Below, piece by piece: positions 57,209 through 64,000 of a DNA stretch of 64,000 nt; position 1 is the stretch's first letter, and each line of letters opens with the position of its first letter. A program made the position numbers and the translations under genes. This stretch comes from Jongsikchunia kroppenstedtii DSM 45133 (GTDB lineage: Bacteria; Actinomycetota; Actinomycetes; Mycobacteriales; Mycobacteriaceae), in the NCBI RefSeq assembly GCF_000380485.1, contig NZ_AQYG01000051.1, forward strand, positions 1 to 64,000. Direction: 5' to 3'. The notes beneath the pieces were generated by a model that was not told where the DNA came from, made no database searches, and saw only the letters and a program-made list of their open reading frames with translations.

Positions 57209-58650
57209 GGGATCAGCCCCTTACCGGAGATGGCCTTGTTCACCTGATCGGCGAGGGTGCCGACCAGCTTCTGCGGATCGAAACTGCCCACCGGACTGAG
57301 CTTTTGCACGATCAAGGTGGACATCGCCTGATACACCGGCGTCTTCGGACGCACGGGCGCGACCCCGTCGACCGACTGCAGCTGATCGAGGATCGTCTGG
57401 TACAGCGGATACGCCAGCTGGAAGCTCTTGTCCCGGTACAGGTCTGCCCGCACCGGCGGGGTGCCGCCGTCCACGCCGTAGATCCGCTGGCTCGCCTGAT
57501 TCGTCAGGCAGGCCGCGGCCTTGAACGCCAGATCCTTCTGCTTCGACGTGCTCGCGACGGCGATGTTGTTGCCGCCGATCGTGCTCAGCGATGTCACAGG
57601 TCCGCCGGAGAGGGCGAAGCCGGGATACCGCGCCCAGGTGAAATACGGCTTCATCGCGGTGTTCGCCTTCACGATCGTCGCATCCGGAACGGTCGCCTTC
57701 TCATCCGCGAACTCCGGGAACTGCTTTGCGAACTGCGGCAGGAACGGCACCGAACCGGCGGCCGCGTTGGTGCGCATGCCCGCGAACACGAACGGCCAGT
57801 TCATCTCGAACGTGGCATTGCCGTCCAGCATCCCCTGTGCCGCTTGGCCCTCCATGTTGTTGGAGATCGACGGATCATGGCCGGGCGCGGTGGCGACCTG
57901 CTTGAGCACTTCGAGCGCCTTCACGGTGGCGGCGCGATGCTCGGGGGTGTCGTCCAGGGTCTGCCGCGTCGGGTCGGACGGGTCGACGACGCTGCCACCG
58001 GCCGACAGCAGCACCGAGTTGAACCACACCATCAGGCCCTCGTAGCGGGCGCCCATGGTGGCGATCCAGGATGGTCCGCCGGCCGCGGTGATCTTGGCGT
58101 TGTCCGCCAGCAGCTGGTCCCATGTCTGCGGCGGCGTGGCCGACCCGGTGTACTTCTTCAGCACATCCGGCCGGTACCAGAGCAATTGGGTGTTGGTCCA
58201 CGCCGGGAACGCGAACACCTGCTCGGTGTCGGTGCCCTTCTTCTTCCATGTGGCCGTGTCCAGCGGGCCGGGCAGCGTGGTCGACCGGACCTCGTCCGCG
58301 TACTGCGGCGGCAGCGGCTCGATCCAGCCGGCATCGGCGAACTCGGCGGTCCAGACGACGTCGGTGGTCATCAGGTCGACGGCATGATCGTGGCCGGTCA
58401 GCCGCCGAGCCAACTGCAGCCGCTGATCGTCGGCCGACTTCGGCAGGCTCGACACCTTGATCGTGTACTCGCCGCCGGATGCGGCGTTGCAGATCGCCGC
58501 CGCCTTCTCGACATACGGCGCGCCGTCCGGCATCGAATAGATGTTGATGGTGCCCCGCGTGTATCCCGACCCGCACGCGGCGACTATCGGGGCCACCGCG
58601 AGAACGGCGACGGCCGCACTCGCCAGCTTGATCACTCTCGCGCGCTGCAC
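57205..58650 (-). CDS. lpqY: Trehalose-binding lipoprotein LpqY
   Basis: 481 residues. Signal peptide with lipobox IVAAC (Cys 26), then a family 1 extracellular solute-binding protein (TINIYSMPDGAPYVEKAA, WTNTQLLWYRPDVLKKY, WIATMGARYEGLMVWFNSVLL). GTG at 58650 has GAGGAGGGG 7 nt upstream; the in-frame extension to 58800 is not supported. First gene of the trehalose importer operon. Substrate is inferred from synteny with Rv1235-Rv1238. Confidence 0.92.
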   Translation of the reverse strand: MQRARVIKLASAAVAVLAVAPIVAACGSGYTRGTINIYSMPDGAPYVEKAAAICNAASGGEYTIKVSSLPKSADDQRLQLARRLTGHDHAVDLMTTDVVWTAEFADAGWIEPLPPQYADEVRSTTLPGPLDTATWKKKGTDTEQVFAFPAWTNTQLLWYRPDVLKKYTGSATPPQTWDQLLADNAKITAAGGPSWIATMGARYEGLMVWFNSVLLSAGGSVVDPSDPTRQTLDDTPEHRAATVKALEVLKQVATAPGHDPSISNNMEGQAAQGMLDGNATFEMNWPFVFAGMRTNAAAGSVPFLPQFAKQFPEFADEKATVPDATIVKANTAMKPYFTWARYPGFALSGGPVTSLSTIGGNNIAVASTSKQKDLAFKAAACLTNQASQRIYGVDGGTPPVRADLYRDKSFQLAYPLYQTILDQLQSVDGVAPVRPKTPVYQAMSTLIVQKLSPVGSFDPQKLVGTLADQVNKAISGKGLIP

Positions 58651-58863
58651 ACGCCCCTCCTCGTCGAACCGCTGGACTTCAACACCGGCCACCGGCCGAC
58701 GAATACCGGCCTCCGGCCTGCCCCGGCCAAAGCTAGCGCCCACCGGTGTGACGTACGGCGCAATTGGCAAGATCGTGCCAGGTTCGTCGGGAACGAACAA
58801 CGCGACCCACCGCTACGGGTCGCACAGAAGACGGCACGCCGCCCGTCGCGGCGCGCGTCGGCG

Positions 58864-59364
58864 TCAGATGTTCAACCGCGCCAACAGGTCTCGCGCCCGC
58901 TCGGCGCTCTTGGGATCGCAGATCACGTCGTAGCGCCCGGCGACCAACTGCATGGTCGACGCGAAGTCGCGCTGCCCGCGGGTCGCCGCGTACGGCAGCG
59001 CCGCCGAGATCAGGCCGAAGATCAGACCGCCGCCGAGACCGACGAGGATCGCGCCGAGCGGATTCGACACGAAGATTCCCATGATCAGGCCGAAGAACAA
59101 TCCCAGCCAGGCGCCGGACACCAGGCCGCCGCCGATCACCTTGCCCCAGGTGAGTCGCCCGAGCACCCTCTCGACCTGCATCAGGTCGACGCCGACGATC
59201 GTGACGTCCTCGACCGAGAAGTGTTCGTCGGAGAGGTAATCGACCGCCCGCTGCGCCTCGGCGTAGGTGCCATACGAGCCGATCGGCCAACCTTTAGGCG
59301 GCATCGGCAACCGACTGCGGTTGCTGTTGCTCAGATTGCCACTTCCACCCATCGGTGTGCTCAC
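58864..59364 (-). CDS. GSP17M-like (general stress protein 17M / DUF1269-type) membrane protein
   Basis: 166 residues. A Gly/Ser/Pro N-terminus leads to a small ferredoxin-like half-domain (YGTYAEAQRAVDYLSDEHFSVEDVTIVGVDL). Two Gly-rich helices follow (about 74-120, VIGGGLVSGAWLGLFFGLIMG), then a short soluble C-terminus (YDVICDPKSAERARDLLARL). Position next to lpqY matches Rv1234. Function unknown; stress-related naming comes from Bacillus. Confidence 0.87.
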   Translation of the reverse strand: MSTPMGGSGNLSNSNRSRLPMPPKGWPIGSYGTYAEAQRAVDYLSDEHFSVEDVTIVGVDLMQVERVLGRLTWGKVIGGGLVSGAWLGLFFGLIMGIFVSNPLGAILVGLGGGLIFGLISAALPYAATRGQRDFASTMQLVAGRYDVICDPKSAERARDLLARLNI

Positions 59365-59478
59365 CCTGACGCCCCTATCAACGCAGACTCCTCGATCGCC
59401 GCTCTCCCTCGATCATGTCACCGGATGCGCGCGATCGCCGGGAACCTCGGCGTCCTGTTTACGCCGTTCGCCGTCGGC

Positions 59479-59805
59479 TTATTGGCCACCGGCTCGCACC
59501 AGGTGGCCACGCATGTCGCCGGCTTCGTTGATCGAGCCCCGTTTGCGGGCACGTTCGATCATCGAATCGAGCTGGGCGAGCCACTCGGCGTCCGCGGCGC
59601 GGTCACCGGCCAAACCCTTGATCGCGGCGACCGAGACGAACGCCTCGGCACCGTCGAGGCCCGGACCCATCTTCGCGAGCGCGGCCACCACCTGCGGGCG
59701 CGGCACATGCTGGGCGATACCGAGCGAAAGCGCGGTGAAGTCGTCGGGATCGACCAGCACGGCCTGGGCGACGTGATTGTCACCGGCGCTGAAGACAATT
59801 TGCAT
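59479..59805 (-). CDS. Small soluble protein of unknown function
   Basis: 108 residues with ATG at 59805 (MQIVFSAGDNHVAQAVLVDPDDFTALS). No membrane segment or known motif; mixed alpha/beta composition with a helical C-terminus (LDSMIERARKRGSINEAGDMRGHLV). The ATG is 6 nt after a -10-like GATACT, so translation may be leaderless. An in-frame start at 59913 would add 36 residues without support. I do not recognise a family. Confidence 0.75.
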   Translation of the reverse strand: MQIVFSAGDNHVAQAVLVDPDDFTALSLGIAQHVPRPQVVAALAKMGPGLDGAEAFVSVAAIKGLAGDRAADAEWLAQLDSMIERARKRGSINEAGDMRGHLVRAGGQ

Positions 59806-59913
59806 GCGTCGAGTATCCCAGTGCCCCGCCGCGCACGCCGACCCCGGATCTGCGATGAAGAATTCTTCGACTCCCAGAACGAGATCGCGGATCACCAGTA
59901 AGCTGTGCCACAT

Positions 59914-59958
59914 TGTGACGCTCGCGAACGACCGGTCACTCGCTTCGCGGGTGTCACA
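59914..59958 (+). promoter_or_regulatory. Inverted repeat upstream of the lytic transglycosylase gene
   Basis: TGTGACGCTCGCGAA (59914-59928) and TTCGCGGGTGTCACA (59944-59958) are complementary at 12 of 15 positions, with three central mismatches and a 15-nt spacer. It is 38 nt upstream of the GTG. It could be a dimeric operator (TGTGAC half-sites resemble CRP-family sites) or an RNA hairpin. Confidence 0.45.
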
Positions 59959-59995
59959 CGTCCCGTGGTCCGCCCCGACCTGGAGGGAGTAGCGC

Positions 59996-61216
59996 GTGGT
60001 TGGTCAACGAGCGTGGGCTGCCCTGCGCGATGCAGGCAGCGTTGCCGTCGATGGCTTGCACACTCCTCGACTCACCATGCGAACGGTCGCCGTCGGGTTC
60101 GCCGGCGTCCTGGGGGTCGCACTGGTCTGCGGCACCGCGGCCGCGAGTACGGGCTTCGCCTCGGCTCCCCGGCCCGCGCCGATCGTGGCGACCCCGCAGG
60201 ATCCGGGTGTCATCGTCCAGGCCGCTCCCGCCGCGTACCTGATCAAGCCGCCGGCCGAAGGCGCGGCACCGACCTCTGCGGTGCAACCCGCCGCGCTGCT
60301 CAACCTGCCATCCGGCCCTCTCGGCATCCCCGGCATCGTGCTGCAGGCGTATAAGATGGCGGCCGGTCGGCTGGCCGCCGAGCAGCCCCAGTGCGGGCTG
60401 CCGTGGTTCCTGCTCGCAGGAATCGGCAAGATCGAGTCGAATCATGCGGGCAACGGGAACGTCGACGCCTCCGGCACCGCGCTGACGCCCATCTCCGGCC
60501 CGGTACTCGACGGTCATCTCGCCGGCAACGAGGTCGTCAAGAACGCCGACGGCAGCTTCGCCCGCGCCGAGGGCCCGATGCAGTTCATGCCGGGCACCTG
60601 GGCCGCGTGGGGCGCGGACGGCAACGGCGACGGCAAGAAGGACCCGCAGAACGTCTTCGACGCGACGTATGCGGCCGGGCGGTACCTCTGCGCCGGGGTC
60701 ACCGGCATCATGAACGGCACCAATCCCGTGAGTGCCGTTCTGCGCTACAACAATTCGATGGCGTATGTCGGCACGGTCCTCGCCTGGTCCACCGCCTACT
60801 CGACCGGTGTGATGCCTACCAACCCGATCCCGCAGCTGCCCACCCCCGCCGCCACGAGCTGCCCGCCGCCCGGACAGGTTCCGGGCCAGACGCAGGCTGC
60901 GACCACCACCGTCGCCCCGCCCGGCGGGCGCAACTCCGCCCCCGGCACCGTCACCAACCCGACCGCGCCACCGGGCGCCGCCGGCTGCAGCACCGCGCCG
61001 TCCGCCCCGTCGAGTTCCGCGTCGCCGACGCCGACGACCACCACGACGACGCCGACCCCGCCGCCGCTGTGCTTCATGAACCTCTGCCTGCCGGCACCGG
61101 CGGCCCCGGCTCCCCTGCCCGCCCCGGCGCCGCCGGGCCCGGGAGGCGCCAAGCCAGCCGCCCCGAAGACATCGGCCCCCGCGCCCGCCATCAGCAGACC
61201 CGCTGTACGCCCCTAG
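59996..61216 (+). CDS. Membrane-anchored lytic transglycosylase (SLT/MltB-like)
   Basis: 406 residues. N-terminal signal-anchor helix (about 29-51), a Pro/Ala spacer, then a transglycosylase domain: CGLPWFLLAGIGKIESNHAG with catalytic E147, GPMQFMPGTWAAWGADGNGDGKKDPQNVFDATYAAGRYLC and VLRYNNSMAYV. The last ~130 residues are a Pro/Thr/Ala wall-spanning tail with a CFMNLCLPAP segment. Cleaves glycan strands with 1,6-anhydro product. GTG has GGAGGGAG upstream. Equivalent in position to Rv1230c. Confidence 0.9.
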   Translation: MVGQRAWAALRDAGSVAVDGLHTPRLTMRTVAVGFAGVLGVALVCGTAAASTGFASAPRPAPIVATPQDPGVIVQAAPAAYLIKPPAEGAAPTSAVQPAALLNLPSGPLGIPGIVLQAYKMAAGRLAAEQPQCGLPWFLLAGIGKIESNHAGNGNVDASGTALTPISGPVLDGHLAGNEVVKNADGSFARAEGPMQFMPGTWAAWGADGNGDGKKDPQNVFDATYAAGRYLCAGVTGIMNGTNPVSAVLRYNNSMAYVGTVLAWSTAYSTGVMPTNPIPQLPTPAATSCPPPGQVPGQTQAATTTVAPPGGRNSAPGTVTNPTAPPGAAGCSTAPSAPSSSASPTPTTTTTTPTPPPLCFMNLCLPAPAAPAPLPAPAPPGPGGAKPAAPKTSAPAPAISRPAVRP

Positions 61217-61274
61217 CGGTGTCTCTGCCCGGCCGAAATCACGGCCCTATCGCCCAGCGATAGAATTTGTGCTG

Positions 61275-62420
61275 ATGACTAGCGCACAAGCCCCCACCGA
61301 ATCTGCCGTTCGCGCGGCGCTGGCGAAGGTCGACGACCCGGAGATCGGCAAGCCGATCACCGAACTCGGGATGGTCAAGTCGATCAGCATCGCCGACGAT
61401 TCGAGCGTCGACATCGGCATCTACTTGACGACCGCGGGCTGTCCGCTGCGCACCGAGATCTCGTCGCGTGTCACCACCGCCGTGGCCGATGTCGCCGGTG
61501 TGGGCGCGGTGCGGGTCGAGCTGGACGTGATGAACGACGACCAGCGCACCGAGCTGCGCAAATCGTTGCGGGGTGACCGCGCCGAACCGGTGATCCCGTT
61601 CGCCCAGCCCGGCTCGCTGACCCGCGTCTACGCGATCGCGTCCGGCAAGGGCGGCGTCGGAAAATCGAGCGTCACCGTGAATCTCGCGGCCGCACTGGCC
61701 GACCGCGGGCTGTCGGTGGGCGTGCTGGACGCCGACATCTATGGCCATTCGGTGCCGCGGATGATGGGCAACGACGCCAAGCCGACGCAGGTCGAGCGGA
61801 TGATCATGCCGCCCTCCGCGCACGGCGTGAAGTTCATTTCGATCGCCCAGTTCACCAGCGGGAACACCCCCGTGGTGTGGCGCGGACCGATGCTGCATCG
61901 CGCGCTGCAGCAGTTCCTGGCCGACGTCTTCTGGGGCGACCTGGACGTGCTGCTGCTGGATCTGCCGCCGGGCACCGGCGACGTGGCGATCTCCGTCGCG
62001 CAGTTGATTCCGGGCGCCGAGATCGTCGTCGTGACGACCCCGCAGCAGGCGGCGGCTGAGGTTGCCGAGCGGGCCGGCGCGATCGCGCTGCAGACACATC
62101 AGAAGATCCTCGGCGTGGTGGAGAACATGTCCTGGCTGCAGCTCCCCGACGGCAGCCGGATGGATGTCTTCGGCGAGGGCGGCGGCGAGCTGGTGGCCCA
62201 GCGGCTCACCCAGTCGGTGGGCGCCGAGGTGCCGCTGCTCGGTCAGGTGCCGCTCGACCCGGCGCTGCGCGAGGGCGGCGACGCCGGCACCCCGCTGGTG
62301 CTGTCAGCGCCCGAGTCGGCGGCCGGAAAGTCGTTGCGCGACATCGCCGGGAAGCTCGCGGTGCGCAAGCGCGGTCTGGCCGGCATGAGTCTGTCCATCG
62401 ACACCACGCGCAACCTCTAG
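61275..62420 (+). CDS. mrp: Mrp/ApbC-family iron-sulfur carrier P-loop ATPase
   Basis: 381 residues. N-terminal MIP18/DUF59 domain (VDDPEIGKPITELGMVKSI, GCPLR with C56), then the deviant Walker A SGKGGVGKS at 123-131 and DLPPGTGDVAIS. The C-terminal CxxC that bridges a dimer cluster in E. coli-type Mrp is missing: the segment after GVVENMSW reads LQLPDGSRMDVFGEGGG, as I also recall for mycobacterial Mrp. ATG at 61275 follows TAGAAT (61261-61266) by 8 nt (leaderless); an in-frame GTG is at 61269. Confidence 0.94.
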   Translation: MTSAQAPTESAVRAALAKVDDPEIGKPITELGMVKSISIADDSSVDIGIYLTTAGCPLRTEISSRVTTAVADVAGVGAVRVELDVMNDDQRTELRKSLRGDRAEPVIPFAQPGSLTRVYAIASGKGGVGKSSVTVNLAAALADRGLSVGVLDADIYGHSVPRMMGNDAKPTQVERMIMPPSAHGVKFISIAQFTSGNTPVVWRGPMLHRALQQFLADVFWGDLDVLLLDLPPGTGDVAISVAQLIPGAEIVVVTTPQQAAAEVAERAGAIALQTHQKILGVVENMSWLQLPDGSRMDVFGEGGGELVAQRLTQSVGAEVPLLGQVPLDPALREGGDAGTPLVLSAPESAAGKSLRDIAGKLAVRKRGLAGMSLSIDTTRNL

Positions 62421-62435
62421 CTGATCACCAGCTAG
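62417..62435. terminator. Hairpin between convergent mrp and RHH gene
   Basis: CTAGCTG (62417-62423) pairs with CAGCTAG (62429-62435) over a 5-nt loop, starting at the mrp stop codon. No U-run; weak candidate. Confidence 0.35.
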
Positions 62436-62451
62436 CAATAAGGTGACAGGC

Positions 62452-62748
62452 CTAACTCTCGTCGGCCTCCCCCGGCGGCGTGGCCGGCCTCCCCCGGCGC
62501 CGCGGCTCCGACAGGCCAGCGGGGAGCCGCCCGTGTTCACGCAGCGCATCCCGCAGCACCTTCTCCATCTGCGCATTGACGCTGCGTAATTCGTCATTCG
62601 CCCACCGGGTCAGCGCCGCATGCACGGCCGGATCGAGCCGCAGCAGCACCGACTTGCGGTCGGCGGCCGCCGATTTCCCGACTTCAGCCGACTTCCCGGA
62701 CCCAGCCGACCTTCCAGAACCAGCCGACTTTCCGGACACGGAGTCCAT
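62452..62748 (-). CDS. Small Arc/CopG-like ribbon-helix-helix protein
   Basis: 98 residues. The first ~30 are a low-complexity GKSAGSG repeat, encoded by imperfect ~18-21-bp direct repeats around 62685-62740. Residues ~31-75 form a likely ribbon-helix-helix: RKSVLLRLDPAVHAALTRWANDELRSVNAQMEKVLRDALREHG, with the basic beta-strand and two helices. The C-terminus is Arg/Pro-rich. ATG is 5 nt after the SPFH stop, so the two are co-translated. A DNA-binding role is likely; target unknown, possibly its own promoter. Confidence 0.8.
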   Translation of the reverse strand: MDSVSGKSAGSGRSAGSGKSAEVGKSAAADRKSVLLRLDPAVHAALTRWANDELRSVNAQMEKVLRDALREHGRLPAGLSEPRRRGRPATPPGEADES

Positions 62749-62753
62749 CGGCC

Positions 62754-63635
62754 TCAGTGGTAGAGCGAGCCGGTGTTGACGATCGGGGTGGCGCGCTGGT
62801 CGCCACACAGCACGACGAGCAGGTTCGACACCATGGCCGCCTTGCGCTCCTCGTCGAGCTGGACGATCGATTGCCCCTCGAGGCGGTCGATGGCCATCTG
62901 CACCATGGTGACGGCGCCCTCGACGATCCGCTCGCGGGCCGCCACGACCGCGCTCGCCTGCTGGCGCTGCAGCATCGCCTGGGCGATCTCCGCGGCGTAC
63001 GCCAGGTGGCTGACGCGCACCTCCAGGATCTGCACGCCGGCCAGCGCGATCCGCTGCGCGACCTCGCGGGCGAGCTCCCACGACACCTGGTCGGTCGACC
63101 CGCGCAGCGAGGTCGCGTCGGGAACGTTGGTGTCGTACGGGTGCGAGGTGGCCACGTGCCGGAGCGCCGCCTCGGCCTGCACCTCAACGAAATTGGAGTA
63201 CGACTCGACCGCGAAGGTGGCCTTGGCGGTGTCCTGCACCTGCCACACCACGATCGCCGCGATCTCGACCGGGTTGCCGTCGGCGTCGTTGACCTTGAGC
63301 GCGTTGGTCTCGAAGTTGCGCACCCGCACCGACACCGACCGGCGGGTCGTCAGCGGCAGCACCCAGGTGAGCCCGGTGCGCCGCACCGTGCCGACATATC
63401 GGCCGAAGAACTGGACCACGCGGGTCTGCCCCGGCTGAATCACCACGAGCGGCTGAAACAGCAACAGCGCCACGATGATCGCGATCACCCCGACCGCGGG
63501 CTGTTTATTCACGAACCCGACCACCGCCAGGACCACGAACACCAGACCCAGCAGCAGTGCGAGGAACCCGTTCATCGACCAAGCGCGGTGTTCGGTGATT
63601 CCGGGGGCGGCCGACTGCGGTTGCGGGATGCTCAT
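62754..63635 (-). CDS. SPFH/band-7 domain membrane protein
   Basis: 293 residues. Two close N-terminal helices (about 22-43 and 47-66) anchor an SPFH domain (VVIQPGQTRVVQFFGRYVGTVRRTGLTWVLPLTTRRSVSVRVRNFE, then EIAAIVVWQVQDTAKATFAV). A charged helix (AEIAQAMLQRQQASAVVAARERIVEG) then promotes oligomer formation. Prohibitin/flotillin-like proteins organise membrane domains and proteases. The gene is followed at 5 nt by a small RHH protein. ATG lies 6 nt after TATGGT on the minus strand, so probably leaderless. Confidence 0.93.
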   Translation of the reverse strand: MSIPQPQSAAPGITEHRAWSMNGFLALLLGLVFVVLAVVGFVNKQPAVGVIAIIVALLLFQPLVVIQPGQTRVVQFFGRYVGTVRRTGLTWVLPLTTRRSVSVRVRNFETNALKVNDADGNPVEIAAIVVWQVQDTAKATFAVESYSNFVEVQAEAALRHVATSHPYDTNVPDATSLRGSTDQVSWELAREVAQRIALAGVQILEVRVSHLAYAAEIAQAMLQRQQASAVVAARERIVEGAVTMVQMAIDRLEGQSIVQLDEERKAAMVSNLLVVLCGDQRATPIVNTGSLYH

Positions 63636-63644
63636 GGCCGAACC

Positions 63645-63659
63645 ATATCAAAGTGATAT
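63645..63659. promoter_or_regulatory. Palindrome over the SPFH promoter
   Basis: ATATCA (63645-63650), AAG, TGATAT (63654-63659) is a perfect inverted repeat, 9 nt upstream of the SPFH ATG. It overlaps the -10-like TATGGT (63647-63642) of the minus strand. The short TGATAT half-sites are the kind bound by RHH dimers; the RHH protein of this operon is a possible ligand (inference). Confidence 0.5.
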
Positions 63660-63724
63660 CTATTTTGGAGGGCTTTTTGCGAGCTTTTGACGGCGTCACC
63701 ACCGGCGGCTTGGTCGAAATGAAT

Positions 63725-64000
63725 CTAGGTCGCGTCCCAGTCGGCGACATCCGGCGCGGCCGCGGGCGAGGACTGCGCAGCGGGCGACGCCGGGCCCGAA
63801 CTCGCGGGCGGCACATCGTCCGCACGCGGCGGCATCCTGTTCGGTACGGCATCGGTGCGGCCATTCGCCGCGCGCGTCACGGAGTCGAACTCCGAACGCA
63901 CCGACTGCATCGACGAACTGACGTCGCGCAGCATCGAATCATCGCCGTCCAGAAGATGTTTGGTGATCATCGCGCGCGGGGTCATCCCCCGCAGCTCGTT
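63725..64000 (-). CDS. tatB: Sec-independent translocase protein TatB, C-terminal part (runs off the window)
   Basis: 91 residues are visible, open at base 64000. The segment [22 protein letters not shown] matches the end of the amphipathic region of mycobacterial TatB as I remember it ([20 protein letters not shown]). A Pro/Ala/Ser-rich tail ends in DVADWDAT. TatB binds TatC and twin-arginine signal peptides. The transmembrane N-terminus lies beyond the window. Confidence 0.85.
   Translation of the reverse strand, partial: NELRGMTPRAMITKHLLDGDDSMLRDVSSSMQSVRSEFDSVTRAANGRTDAVPNRMPPRADDVPPASSGPASPAAQSSPAAAPDVADWDAT

Noticed and set aside
59885-59995. c-di-AMP (ydaO-type) riboswitch upstream of the lytic transglycosylase
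   Set aside because: Considered because such riboswitches precede cell-wall hydrolases in actinobacteria, but the region is too short and I could not find the expected conserved blocks. Only the inverted repeat is reported.

Overview
The window is chromosomal DNA of a high-GC actinomycete, almost certainly a mycolic-acid genus of the Mycobacteriales (Gordonia/Williamsia/Nocardiaceae-like) but not clearly Mycobacterium itself. The evidence is the actinobacterial 16S 5' end with a Corynebacteriales-type rrn leader, a fused ATP synthase b-delta subunit, the KGD-type 2-oxoglutarate enzyme, an LpqY-SugABC trehalose importer, MurA with Asp in place of the catalytic Cys, and gene order that follows (from memory) the M. 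tuberculosis block Rv1315 down to Rv1224, seen here in reverse. Genus cannot be fixed from the sequence alone. Gene starts were chosen here from ribosome-binding sites, stop/start overlaps and -10 spacing.

Layout. 1-1050: the 5' end of a 16S rRNA gene on the minus strand, its leader and two predicted promoters. 1014-4625: murA with its terminator, an SRPBCC protein, a divergent PduO-type adenosyltransferase and a DUF2550 membrane protein. 4239-12314: the complete ATP synthase operon on the minus strand (atpI-like, B, E, F, FH, A, G, D, C). 12529-16739: wecA, an L-threonylcarbamoyladenylate synthase, prmC, prfA and rpmE. 16930-18931: a phosphate transporter cluster (DUF3349, small membrane protein, pit) lying between rpmE and rho. 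19151-21082: rho. 21405-27822: the aspartate-family operon argS-lysA-hom-thrC-thrB, apparently read from a leaderless promoter. 27883-30606: an acyl-CoA/AMP ligase, a small membrane protein, tRNA-Arg(CCG) and a VOC protein. 30683-34473: an SbcD/SbcC-like (YhaO/YhaN-like) nuclease and ATPase pair.

34585-43200 is accessory: a TetR gene and a divergent efflux/detoxification locus. On one side are padR and a DHA2-type MFS exporter. On the other are a glutathionyl-hydroquinone-reductase-like S-transferase, an EcsC-like protein and a single-chain fused ABC exporter with asymmetric nucleotide-binding domains. A near-perfect 28-bp palindrome sits between the two arms. This is the best candidate here for a little-described system.

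43430-47182 is kgd. 47316-50633 is a TetR-controlled cassette (two paralogous short-chain dehydrogenases and an HSL-type esterase) with a palindromic operator over a textbook divergent promoter. 50644-53650 holds an OpuAC/ProX-like lipoprotein, a malic enzyme and corA. 53662-58650 holds a suppressor-of-fused-like protein and the LpqY-SugABC operon. 58864-64000 holds a GSP17M-like membrane protein, a small unknown protein, a lytic transglycosylase, mrp, a small ribbon-helix-helix (RHH) protein, an SPFH membrane protein and the C-terminal end of tatB.

No insertion sequence, prophage, CRISPR array or integrase was seen. Apart from the efflux locus and the TetR cassette, the content is housekeeping: cell wall precursors, ATP synthesis, translation termination, Asp-family amino acids, the TCA node, trehalose recycling and protein export.
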